A program made the position numbers and the translations under genes. The notes beneath the pieces are model-generated. The model worked only from the letters and a program-made list of their open reading frames with translations, searched no databases and was not told the origin of the DNA. 64,000 nucleotides of DNA from Hedera helix (taxonomy: Eukaryota; Streptophyta; Magnoliopsida; Apiales; Araliaceae): assembly GCA_947179155.2 (NCBI GenBank), contig OX359280.1, forward strand, positions 17,255,665-17,319,664, in the 5' to 3' direction. This document shows positions 26,001-35,094 of the stretch, piece by piece. How positions within the stretch are numbered: position 1 is the stretch's first letter; every line of letters begins with the position of its first letter.

Positions 26001-26914
26001 TTCAAGAAAAATGGGTGAGATCCATAGGTCTTAAACTAATTCGGTGGACTGTGAAACATGAAGTAGGATTATTTAATAGATGCTACTACTTTTCTAGTTA
26101 TGGCCCCCTCCCACTCAAATTCCTGGCTACGCCCCTAGGAACGATCATATCAAGGTGAGCCTGCATGATACTGCGTTAAATGTGTTTCTTGCACCTGTGT
26201 CACCCAACACATGGACTACAGTTAAGAGACTTAAGCCAACCCTTTTATGGTCAGACAGTTTTCTGCTCGCAACTTTGTCTGCTGAAAATAAGCACAAAAA
26301 AGAAATAAAAGAAGATTAAGTGGACAAGGAGTTCTGCCAGATTTGCATTTCAATGTACTAATATGTCTACACCAATGCTAAGGGTGGATGATATAAAAAC
26401 TAGACAAGGAAGAAATGTAGTGTATAGGATAACAAAGTATTTTGTCCTCAACTTTCATTGACACTGGGGCTTACATATATATACAAGATAATTGTATAAT
26501 TACATGGAGAAGTCTAATCGTATAATCAAGTAAAACTATATTATATTGCATGATTCAATAGACTGATTTCCGTGTGAATGATGAGATAAATCCTCCATCA
26601 TATTAATGCTGTGATTGAGGTAAGAATCCTGCATATTAGTAATTGGCCTCGATCAACTCTCGATAAACCTTCCATAATAAGTGATCTCAATCAATTCCTT
26701 ATAGATTATGTTATAATACTTTGGTGTTTACTTTGTACAGGTGGAGATATCATGCCAAGGTCAACCAGTGCTTCCAACTCTGCAGCTTCACAACTTGGTA
26801 GATTTGTGGTTGCGAACAGCGGCAACATCAAAAAAAGTAGCTGCATCTGTAGGAACCCCAGCCAAAGAATGTGTCATGGTGCTATCCTATTCTCGGACAG
26901 TCCAAGCTTCTTGA
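6729..26914 (+). CDS. DRIP2: DRIP-type RING E3 ubiquitin ligase (RING + RAWUL), seven coding exons
   Basis: Exons: 6729-6843, 10273-10372, 10845-11181, 11308-11747, 11848-11898, 24769-24841 and 26741-26914. All introns are GT-AG, and the joined frame is 1290 nt (429 aa plus stop), close to the ~420 aa of Arabidopsis DRIP1/DRIP2. Residues 19-59 form a C3HC4 RING: Cys19, 22, 35, His37, Cys40, 43, 56, 59. The motif RPDHNLQDLRAKIFP follows, then a basic middle with a likely nuclear signal (KRKRLRVLGRKR, about 283-294). The C-terminal RAWUL domain starts near PIWFSLVA (about 320) and ends with PTLQLHNLVDLW and VMVLSYSR. In Arabidopsis these nuclear ligases ubiquitinate DREB2A and restrain drought responses; that role is inferred here. 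The second RING half is in exon 2, after a 3.4-kb intron. Retention of intron 4 gives a stop right after residue 331 and removes RAWUL. DRIP1 versus DRIP2 orthology is not resolved. Confidence 0.92.
6844..10272 (+). other. DRIP intron 1 (3.4 kb)
   Basis: The donor is T|GTTAGT and the acceptor is CACCCAG; the join restores His-Thr-Phe-Cys-Arg inside the RING. No gene was recognised inside. It contains two short tandem duplications: a 35-bp unit twice (7716-7750 and 7751-7785, two or three differences) and a 23-bp unit twice (9431-9453 and 9454-9476, identical). Open frames near 8947-9777 on the minus strand show no recognisable domain. Confidence 0.8.
13440..13593 (+). pseudogene. ATG6: Captured fragment of ATG6/Beclin-1 exon 1
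   Basis: The 51 codons from the ATG at 13440 read like the N-terminus of plant ATG6 (Beclin-1): a DKGR segment, then LPVDPNLPRWVCQN, HSLT, DSYADKFLND. ATG6 is a subunit of the class III PI3-kinase complex that starts autophagosome formation. The copy is broken. The CxxC expected after WVCQN lost its second Cys in place (CQNF, with a Cys one residue later), a few residues between HSLT and DSYA are deleted, and a stop lies at 13596. A GTTAGG donor-like sequence follows at 13594, so the fragment keeps the start of intron 1 and was copied from genomic DNA, not mRNA. The 300 bp upstream looks like a CT-rich plant 5-prime leader, probably from the same source. It lies in sense orientation in DRIP intron 5. 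Confidence 0.75.
15770..16024 (-). pseudogene. RT fragment downstream of the Helitron insertion
   Basis: The minus-strand translation carries the second conserved part of a Ty3/gypsy reverse transcriptase: DELH, CVVSK, then GYHQIR and GLYKWLV, where active elements have the K.DL.SGYHQIR and FGLYEWLVMPFG motifs. Together with 17348-17686 it is one RT domain split by the Helitron. The frame is broken by stops, so it is not functional. Confidence 0.7.
16025..17347 (-). mobile_element. Non-autonomous Helitron inserted in the gypsy RT
   Basis: The minus-strand 5-prime end at 17347 reads TCTATAATATAAAAC, the typical plant Helitron start, preceded by A. The 3-prime end at 16025-16028 is CTAG followed by T. 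Insertion between A and T without a target duplication is the Helitron signature, and removing the element rejoins the two halves of the gypsy RT. A decayed hairpin (arms near 16037-16052) lies 8 nt before the CTAG end. A perfect 6-bp-stem hairpin CGTGCCTGAAGGCACG lies inside at 16711-16726. The element has no Rep/helicase. It carries an (ATT)n microsatellite and three GTTGGATGTT units near 17230-17310. Confidence 0.8.
16936..17130. repeat. ATT-rich composite microsatellite
   Basis: Long (ATT)n followed by AGT/GTT/ACT variants, inside the Helitron. The isoleucine/serine-rich open frame across it is an artefact of the repeat. Confidence 0.95.
17348..17686 (-). pseudogene. RT N-terminal fragment of the gypsy element
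   Basis: A minus-strand frame of about 110 residues matches the start of a Ty3/gypsy reverse transcriptase: PGVIIPNRLAYMSN, EETNELQKQALELVEQGFVR, and FKVPKEEGSLSMCIDF (the usual VPKKDGSWRMCVD region). The match stops exactly where the Helitron begins. An intact element would go on to the catalytic YVDD region, which is not preserved here. Confidence 0.8.
19090..21560 (+). mobile_element. Degenerate plus-strand chromovirus (Ty3/gypsy)
   Basis: Translations in shifting frames give, in order: an aspartic-protease-like segment (near 19255-19310, with the LIDG and H.F.D pattern and a stop replacing a residue); an integrase zinc-binding segment (HSGARATITRIKQYFYW in working frame, near 19745-19790); an integrase core start (VLSMDFIVGLP, near 19898); an integrase end (LHTNFHTALGISPYHML, 20460-20515); then QRMKVQA and a chromodomain-like tail with QWK (near 21420) and a one-base frameshift in EATW. 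A purine tract GGAGGGAATAT lies at about 21530. No RT or RNase H lies between protease and integrase, so about 1.5-2 kb is deleted. 21560-22090 may be its decayed LTR. Confidence 0.7.
22106..22866 (+). mobile_element. Small non-autonomous Helitron (761 bp)
   Basis: It starts with TCTATATTATAAAAC after an A at 22105 and ends with CTAG at 22863-22866 followed by T. Nine nucleotides before CTAG is a perfect hairpin: 8-bp stem CACACACG/CGTGTGTG (22835-22842 and 22846-22853) with loop CAT. This set of features defines a Helitron. There is no coding content. It lies in DRIP intron 5 in sense orientation. Confidence 0.85.
23440..23700. repeat. GA-rich (purine) tract
   Basis: About 260 bp strongly biased to A and G on the plus strand with recurring GAGAGAAA units. 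The phenylalanine/leucine/serine-rich minus-strand frame here is a shadow of this bias. No gene is supported. Confidence 0.7.
23868..24123. mobile_element. Stowaway-like MITE
   Basis: The ends are degenerate forms of the CTCCCTCCGTTCC Tc1/mariner-type terminal repeat: CTGCCTTCATTCC on the left, and CATTCCCTCTGTTCC when the right end is read in reverse. TA dinucleotides flank both sides, as expected of a TA target duplication. About 256 bp, non-coding, in DRIP intron 5. Confidence 0.65.
24200..24372 (+). pseudogene. Broken duplicate of DRIP exon 6 and its upstream intron
   Basis: The 120 bp before 24320 resemble the 120 bp before the true exon 6 (24769): both share GCTAGTTAATGAAGTT-type and GTTGCAGATTTCTCTTT-type phrases and a CAG acceptor. 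The exon-like part repeats GTTGGTAATTTACCC twice in tandem (17-bp units at 24321-24337 and 24338-24354). It then continues as the exon does (CCCGTCTNCTTCAT) but runs into an in-frame stop (TTAATTTGA). It lies about 430 bp upstream of the real exon, so it is a local duplication, and it could act as a decoy acceptor. Confidence 0.75.
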
Positions 26915-29313
26915 ACTAGCCCTTCTTTCATTTTCTTCGGTTCAACATCATCTTTCAATAATCTGATGTCTTTGTCAGGTCTTAAGATTCTTTTATATAC
27001 TGGAATAATTCCATCATGTACGTTTTATACGTAATCTTATATTTGATATTTTATTTTATCCAAATTTGTAACGTTTCCTCAAATTTGAGAAGTTTATATG
27101 AAGGATATAAAAGTGATAAAAGTTTTCCTCTATTTTGTTTGCTACAGGTTTTCTTTTGAACTTGGCTCCCTCCTCCGTAACATTTTTTCCCCTTTCAATT
27201 CTAACCTCCCAACAAATTGATCCGTTTGGAACTTGGTCCATGATGGCCTTTTATTGATTTTGACGAATGAATCTCGGAAAATGGTTGCTTCAGATCGAGA
27301 GTTGCTACTAGTGAGAGGGTAAGAATAGGGAAAAGGGACAAAGGAAAGAGCGATGCTTACATTAAATTAATTGATTTGTCATGGTAGAGAAAAAAAACGG
27401 TGTATGGATTGAACTCGAGCCTTGGATCAATGTAAGGAGTACGCCCACGTGTACTAGCGAGAATATAAGATTGCTAAAGTACGGTTGGGCAATTGATATA
27501 ATATACAAAAACTCTACGTAGCCAGAAAAAGTGGACTTAATTTATTTTTTTCAATCTTCTTTTGACTTTTAATTTTTTTTAATATTTATTTTAACTTAAA
27601 TATTTATAAAATTTAATAATTTAGGTATAATTTAGATGCATATAAATAATTAAAATTGTATAGTCTGTATAACCTTAATTATTTATATACATTTAAATTA
27701 TACTTAAATTACTGAATTCTGTAAATATTTAAGTCAAAATAAATATTATAAAAAATTTAAGAGTCAAAAAAAGATTAATAAAAATAAAGAAAAATAATAA
27801 AAATTGAACTGGTCCAATTTTCCTATCCACTTTTCCTGTCGGCATAGAAACACTCAGCTAAAGTACGGTTGGGCAATTGATATAATATATTTGCTCACAT
27901 TACAGATGAAATATTAAATATTTATCATTTCTTTGTTAGTAATGATCGAAATATATTAGTAGATAGTTAATAATAGTGACATCAATTTTACTAAAAAAAA
28001 TTATAGTAATTATAGATGTGTTGAAATATTGATAAAGCCAAAAAAAAGCACATGTTAAAGTGGTGAAAAAAATCAAATTATACACTTCTGGTATAATGAT
28101 AAACTCAATGAGTCAGATGATATATGTAGATTTAAACTTATTATATACATCAATAATATAACTCATAATTTTGCATAATATTATTTGCAATTTAAGTTCT
28201 AATTAAAACGTAATTGCACCAACCAATGAATCATTATATCATGATCTTATTATGTTCGATGGAACTCAACCAAAAGTTGTTACAGCATAATTATTAGTCT
28301 GTGTGGGATAGGAAGGGCTACGCCTACGTGCATCAATAATTTACATTATAATCTTGTGGTGTATAATTAGACAAGGTTTCTCCTTTCTAAATTATAAGAA
28401 AAGTCATTTTCAAAAAAATTTAAACTCCAATTTAAGATAAAATTATTTTATTTATGTCAGTATAATTATAAATATCATACATAAAAAGTATTACTAGTTA
28501 TAATATTTACTATTTTAAAAACTTAAATAAATTATGTTAATTTTAAGTTTGAAAATATCTCAAATAAATATTAAAAAAATTAATAGTGATTTTATAATTC
28601 GGAATGGATAGAGTATTTTATTACTTTATGATTGCTTTTTTATTGTTGTTGTTAGTTACGCATATAATTGTTAGTGCTAATATTTTTAATCATATACATA
28701 TAATATGGTGAGCTACGCTTATAATTTTATCCAATTATATATTGAGATACATCGTAATCGTAATGATAAATCGACCTAAACTTTGCGCATGCTAAGACTC
28801 TTAGACCAGATATTTGTAAACAACAAATAAAAAAATTTATACACCATTAATTTGAAATTAGAGATACATTTATAAAATGATGACTTTTAATAATAATTTT
28901 ATATTCTCAATTATAGTCTTAGGTATTAGGTAGTAATTTGGTTGTGGTGGTGTGATATTGAAAATAATAATGAAAAAATAATAAAAAATTAAAAAAATTA
29001 TGTCATTTTATAATTTTAAAATAAAATAAAAAATATATGTATCTCTAATTTTGAATAAGAAGGCTTAAGAAACAAGGAAGGGCAACTCCATCAACAATTA
29101 CATATTTTCATGCCAACAAGTTTATCTAGGAATTTAATTCTCTTCCGAGTATTATTATAGCAACTAGCTGAGTTTACAATCAACAGGGGCTGATCAATAG
29201 CTCGTTACTATCCGTTCATGCCTTTATTATATTTATTAATATTGTGGACTATTCTTTATTTAATAATTAATAACGATAATAATTTCGTCATACATGTATA
29301 GTTCCCATCATTC
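26915..29313. other. Spacer between the convergent DRIP and PR-4 genes
   Basis: The first ~150 bp should hold the DRIP 3-prime untranslated region. The rest is AT-rich, without a coding frame I can support. A foldback element at 27506-27856 is listed separately. Confidence 0.7.
27473..27889. mobile_element. Foldback (MITE-like) element between 33-bp direct repeats
   Basis: An AT-rich inverted repeat has arms of roughly 150 bp meeting near 27665. The outer left arm holds CCAGAAAAAGTGGAC, matched in reverse by the right arm ending GTCCAATTTTCCTATCCACTTTTCC (read piecewise at 27810-27845). Identical 33-bp direct repeats flank it (27473-27505 and 27857-27889). That is far longer than any transposase target duplication, so the element may have spread by a duplication event. 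The transcript would fold into a long hairpin. Confidence 0.6.
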
Positions 29314-30793
29314 TCAGCAGTTGACAAACTGGTAATTCACAATAAGATGGCCTTGAGCATTGCCTTTTCCATCAGTGTCTAGTTTTCTAAAAACGCCTAC
29401 GTCCAGATCTAGGCCGCCGTTGCTGCATTGGTCGACAATTCTGACTGTTGCTTGAGCTCCCGTGCCGGTGTTAGTAACCTGTACACATCGTTTCGAAATT
29501 TTAATCTTTCCAAAAATGATAAAATTATAGGTTCAGTTTTTGAGGGTAATGATGAAGTAAAATATGGGATGTGATTAGTGTTCCAAGGGACAAGTCCACA
29601 TACACAACATTCTAACGTAAAATTAAACACTACATTCATCTTAATCATTAAAAAAAAAGTGAAGTATGACATAGATTTTAATATCATACCTCATTTTTTA
29701 ATGATTTAAATAGATGTAATATTTGAATGTTGTTTGCTTATATTATTTGTGTTCCAAATAATATAATTCTCCCTTCTTTTTCCCATGTAGTGTTTCATTT
29801 ATAAATGTTAAAAATGTATGCTTGTTACATATTGAATACTAAAAATAATAAATTGTTAGTTGATTATCGATGGTATGACATTAAAATTTTGATAACAAAC
29901 GTGAGAAATTTATTTTTATTTAATATTATTATTCATAAAAAGAGGACTCGTTTTGTGTAGTTAAAAATTAGCAAAATTAGGTAAAACAAGCTATTTTGCA
30001 GAACGAAGATGGTATGTTTTTGGATGAAGGAAATGGAAATTCCTCTTTTTTGGTAAGAAGACGATGGGAATTCAATGGGGTGTAGTTTCTTTGACAGGTT
30101 CGATTTTATTATTTTTTTAGAATAATGAAAATTAATTGAAATAATCGCCATAGTTCCCGTCAAATTACAAACAAAATTAATATTTTGCTCAAGTAAAAGT
30201 TAATATTTTGACGAGATCACATGAGTGCGGAACTCGTTTATTATCGAGACCGATCTTGTAAAAATATTACTTCTCATTAAAATGGTAAGATATAGCAAAC
30301 AGAGGAAATTCAGTACGGATAGAGGATGAGAAGACAAATTTGAATTTACATTTCTTACCCTTAAACACTTGCCGCATGAAGCCTGGCCACGAGGTCCGAC
30401 GGGGCCACAGAAGGCGGTCCATCCGTACTTGCTCCGCCATTCAAGGGGCTTGTCGGCATCCCATGTTGAGCAAAACGCACTAACAGCATTCAAGTTCCAC
30501 CCGTTCTTCTCCGGTTCGTACATATGGTACGTTGCTCTTACGTTAGAGGCACTTTCACCGCTGCTGCTATCGTCGCCGTTGGATTTACAATTGCTCTGAC
30601 AGTTTTTGGAAGGTGAACAATACTCATCAGTTGTTCCACAATAACCATATTGGCTACAACAAAGGTTGTTTGCACATGTCTTGCCCCCGCCTTGGCTGCC
30701 GCACTGTTGTGCAGTGCCACCAGCCACCAGACAGAGCAATAGCACTAAAAATAAACCAGCGTTCTTCATTAGGTTGTATGTTTGACTATCCAT
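29314..30793 (-). CDS. PR4: Class I pathogenesis-related protein PR-4 (hevein + barwin)
   Basis: Two exons on the minus strand (30793-30359, 29478-29314) with one GT-AG intron (29479-30358) give 199 aa. Residues 1-28 are a signal peptide; the mature protein starts at Gln29. Residues 31-69 are a hevein domain with all eight Cys and the sugar contacts Ser47, Tyr49, Tyr51, Tyr58. A short Ser/Gly/Asp hinge follows, then a barwin domain (about 82-199) with its six Cys (108, 129, 140, 143, 163, 199) and both histidines linked to RNase activity (His90, His189 in GHLIV). PR-4 proteins are secreted, bind fungal chitin and cleave RNA. No C-terminal extension follows the last Cys, so no vacuolar propeptide is seen. 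The start is the first in-frame ATG (30793), in good context (G at -3, G at +4). An alternative is ATG 30769, which gives a shorter signal peptide. The frame also opens upstream, but only to a TTG. Confidence 0.95.
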
Positions 30794-30825
30794 ATCAAAG
30801 TACAAAAGATGGGTGGATCCATGTT

Positions 30826-30835
30826 CTTATATAGC
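30826..30835 (-). promoter_or_regulatory. PR-4 TATA box
   Basis: GCTATATAAG on the minus strand, about 35 bp before the chosen ATG. Transcription would start near 30800, giving a very short leader. An out-of-frame ATG at about 30823 lies between the TATA box and that start, and should not be transcribed. Confidence 0.7.
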
Positions 30836-31197
30836 TGAGTTTTTATCTAGGCAAATTATATATCTTGGACTTTTTATCTTAATTTTTTTTGTTACAATTA
30901 TTTATATAATAACTACTTAGTTACAACTCTTTTATTAAATATATAATTTATTGCACCAAGTTTATAATCTTATCTAATTCTATGTATTCATAATTGTAAG
31001 TTGGTAGTAAAAATGCTCCAGTTTTGGTCTGGTACGTCTTAACGGTCGCCGTGTTCAATTTTTCTTAGGAAAGTTGAGACCTTTTGATCTTATCATATTC
31101 TGAGAACACCAATATTGATTTCTTTTTTCATATGAGGACTAGGGTGGAGGTAGATTTTTTCTGGAAGGGCCCCAAAATTTCCGCGAAAGTAAAATGG

Positions 31198-31203
31198 AGT
31201 CAA
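31198..31203 (-). promoter_or_regulatory. W-box-like TTGACT upstream of PR-4
   Basis: TTGACT on the minus strand about 365 bp upstream of the TATA box matches the WRKY site TTGAC[C/T]. PR-4 genes are commonly WRKY-responsive. A single 6-bp match is weak evidence. Confidence 0.3.
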
Positions 31204-31539
31204 TAATTGTAAATTTTATTTTTCAATTAATTGTGTTCCTGTATGTTATTTATTTTTGACAATTATGTTCCCTTTCGAATTTTTTAAATAAAATTATTTT
31301 CAATTTCTTACTCATTCTATTTATGATGATTATAACATATTGTTTTTGGAATTTCATAAATTTACTTACTATTGCTATTATATAAGACTACAAATTTTGC
31401 TAAAAAATTCAATAAAGCCTGCATACAATTGTTGAAGACTCATAATTGAGTGTTAATAATGTGATTTTTGTTATTTTTAATTTATTATTCACTTTTTATT
31501 ATTTTTTAATTTAATATTTGGTTAATTCAGACTCAATTA

Positions 31540-32270
31540 TATGATGAATTGGTTAAAATGAATCTTATAAGAAATAAAGAAGTTGTAGAATAATAAGTTA
31601 CTATCATGGTTTCTAGTTAAAAGATAACTAAACTTGAATTATTAATATATAAGTTAAATTTTTAAAAATTAATTAACCAAATGTCTCTTATATGAATAAA
31701 ATTAGTAACTAAAGTTTATTCATTAATATTTTTGTACTATATATAGCACATTTTCTTAGTATTAATTATTCTTTCTTCATAATATTTTTTTCTATATTTT
31801 TGATATATAATTATTTAAGAAAATAACTATTACAGAATAATGAGCTACCATTATGATATGTAGTTTTAAAACTTGACTAAATTTCAACCAAAGTCATAAA
31901 AAAATGAATCTTATTAGAAATAAAGTTGTTGTAGAATAATAAGTTACTATCATGGTTTCTAGTTAAAAGATAACTAAACTTGTATTACTAATATATAAGT
32001 TGATTTTCTTAACATTAATTAACTAAAAGTCTCTTATATGAATAAAATTAGTAACTAATTAAAGTTTATTCATTAATATTTTTGTACTATATATAGTACA
32101 TTTTTTAGTATTAATTATTCTTTACCCATAATTTTTTTTTTATATTTTTGATATATAGTTATATATAACTATATATCAAAAAATAACTATATATCAAAAA
32201 TAAATAAATAAATTATGAGTTACCATTATGATTTGTAGTTTTAAAAGTTGATTAAATTTTAACCAAAGTC
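31540..32270. repeat. Two ~350-bp tandem units
   Basis: Unit 1 (about 31550-31905) and unit 2 (about 31906-32265) share, in order, an AATAATAAGTTACTATCATGG phrase (written here at its first 21-base limit only by position: 31590 and 31937), TAGTTAAAAGATAAC, GTCTCTTATATGAAT, TTTTTGTACTATATAT and ACCATTATGAT. A third, weaker trace follows at about 32550-32740. Non-coding. Confidence 0.75.
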
Positions 32271-32329
32271 ATAATTATATTTTAACATTAATTAATTAAA
32301 GGTGTCCTATGCATATATATATATATTGT

Positions 32330-32530
32330 AAGGTCTTAATTTCTAATTTGTTCTAGAACAGTCAAATTTATTCTTCATTGTTTGGCTAAAATTGACGGTA
32401 GAATTATTCTTCACTCTCTAACTTCTTTTTGGGGTTATGAACCACGTGAGCTGAATTTGGACATTTAGCTTGATGCGAGTCAATGTCTTATAATAGGAGT
32501 TCACAATACCACCGAAACAAATCTCACTAT
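32330..32530. repeat. Dispersed repeat, copy 1
   Basis: Shares with 46105-46265 the phrases TTGTTCTAGAACAGTCAAAT, TTGGCTAAAATTG, GAGCTGAATTTGGACATTT and ATCTCACTAT in the same order and orientation. The two copies lie on either side of the copia/hAT nest, about 13.8 kb apart. Family unknown. Confidence 0.7.
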
Positions 32531-35094
32531 ATATATATATACACAATATATTTTTTTAATATTAATTATTATTTACTCATGATTTTTTTTTCTAATGCTT
32601 TTGATATAATTAAGAGCCAAACTAGAAATTTTAAACTAAAAATTTAAACATAATTTTTAAGCTAGAATTAATTTATTGCATGACAAATGACTCTTATAAG
32701 TTATAAAGAATAAAATTATTATGGAATAACAAGTTGACATTTTTTTTAGAAACAGAATACTAAGTTATCGTTATATTTCTGGGACCATAATTTGTTTTTT
32801 TGTTTCTTGTTAAATTCTAGATCTATATAGATTCTAGAAGCATAAAAAGAGTTTTATATAGATTGTATTCTCTTACATATTTAAAACATTTTTATCAATT
32901 TAGAAGAAAACAATATCTTCTTATAAAGAGAATTAAATCTCGAGGTATAGAAAGGTCCAAATATAAAAAATGTTAATTATTAAAAAAAGTCCAATTATTT
33001 TGGGAAAAAAATATTTATTACAATAGTTTTTTCAGCTGATTTTTTTGGAACTAGATCAATTTTTTAACCTTTCAAATTGGATTGTATTAATTTTTTATTT
33101 TATTTTTATAAATGTATTATATTTTCAACTATTTCTAAGATTTTTTTAACACTATTCTTTTTTTTTTCTCTTATAAATTTTTTAAAATATTTTTTAGTTA
33201 TTAGAAAAGTTGTTAAAAGACATACATTGACAACACAATCAGAATACAATTTTAAAAAGTCAATTAGATTAAAATACAATCAAACCTATGAAAATAATTA
33301 CATGATTTTCTCAATTCTGGTGAATTATTTTAGGGAACAGTAAAGAAAGGAATACAATTGTTGACGGTATGCGTGATAGTAAAATTTCATATCGAAATAT
33401 AAAAAAAAAAAAAGAGCAATGACATATAATACTCTAATGAACCATAAACTTAACATGTTAACTTTTTAGATTAAGGTATGATTTAAGATGAGTAAATATG
33501 GGGCTTAATAATTTTCAATAAGAGACACTTGGTTAAGCTCTTGACAAGAGATGATGAAAAGTCTGAGTTTGTTAATTAAGAGACCTAATAGGTTAGGTTC
33601 AATGAGTTATAGACATGAACTCTTCTCGATGATGGACATGATAGAGACTTTTGATGGATTAAAAAAGAGATAATTCTGAGTGACTTGTCAATTCGAAGAA
33701 GTGATGGGTTATGCTAAAAAATAGTATAGATAAACTTCAAGCGGGAGCTTGATGTTGATGTAAATGGAGAGATTAAAGTAGAGAATATATGGGCCGAATA
33801 ATTCCCAACAACAATTGTAAAATTTAAATTCGTTAAAGAACAAAATTAAGAAAACTAATATTCTAAGACAAAAATTAAAACTTTGTGAAACTTAAAGGGT
33901 CAATTTTACATAATTAATCTTGAAGTTAATTAGGGTTATCGTAATTCGTAAGGATTATATTATTGGCACGGTGACACTAGAAAGTCTGAATTCTAGCTTG
34001 GTCATCGTATCTAAAGGGACTTTCAAAGTTAAGTTGAGAGTTCTGAATGCTTCAACTTTTTCGGTGGTGCTAGAAAACTAGAAGAGAAAATAGGTAACTT
34101 AAGGGTATATTTTGAATGAGTCTTTTTATATATACGACGACGACATACATAATTATATAAGATATTAGAGAATTAAAAAAGGTCTCATATACATAATTAT
34201 ATAAGATAAAAGAGAATTAAAAAAGGTCTCATATTAATTTAATCTGTCTTATCGTTCAAAATGTCATATTATTTGTAATTTAATTTGTTATAAAATTTGT
34301 TAACATAACAATATATCATTTCTATTTTATACTTGAAATTTTTGAGATATATATATATAAAAAGAAGAAGAAGGAAATTCTATATTTAAATTGAAATCTT
34401 ATTAAACATCCATTACACTTAGTTCTAACATTAACTGTGTCTTTGTCCATTTCTTTTAAAATTATTTTTGTTCTTAGTTTTCTTAATTTCTGTAATCTTC
34501 TTTGTGCTTTTCAAATTATGATCATGTTATAAAGGTTTTGTTAATGCCAAATTTTGAACGCTGGAATAAATCACCAAAACAACAAGCTAAAAAAACACTA
34601 ATAATTGCTGAAATTGTAGATTATGTTGTTGTGAAATCAAACTCATGAAATACGTTTAAATAAACACACACACATTATTGTAAGAAATAAAATATGAATA
34701 CAAGAATTTTACATGAAAATTCAATTGGAAAAAAATTACAGGAAAAGATAAGAAATCCATTATAAAAATAATATGGAGAGTACAAATTGTTTATTTCTCT
34801 CTTTCACTTCCTCACACTCTGTAATCTCTCTCTCTCTCTCTCTCTCTCTTTTGTACGTTCTGTATATATCCCTTTCAATCCCTTGCTTGTGGTTATATTT
34901 ATAGATGTTACGTTCATCTTAAATCAATTAGGAGTAGAAGTTCTTTTTAGAATCACCTTATAACTACAATTAATTATTGATAGATTCCTTCTCAAATTAG
35001 GTCCCCTTATTTTTTCATATATGATAACACAATCTTAGTTTAATAAGGATTCTCCCACTATGTATGCAAGCTGTCAAAATAAATCTATATGGGT

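Larger units (their letters stand above)
30836..34538. other. AT-rich region upstream of PR-4
   Basis: Contains the putative PR-4 promoter (30836 to about 31500), a ~350-bp tandem repeat (31540-32270) and a copy of a dispersed repeat (32330-32530). No further gene was recognised. The frame at 33077-33343 is low-complexity Phe/Leu/Ile-rich and has no domain. Confidence 0.6.

Noticed and set aside
30794..30805. Upstream extension of the PR-4 start
   Set aside because: The codon at 30805 is TTG; the first in-frame ATG is at 30793.
30369..30834. Plus-strand and alternate-frame ORFs over PR-4 exon 1
   Set aside because: Shadows of the well-supported hevein/barwin coding frame.
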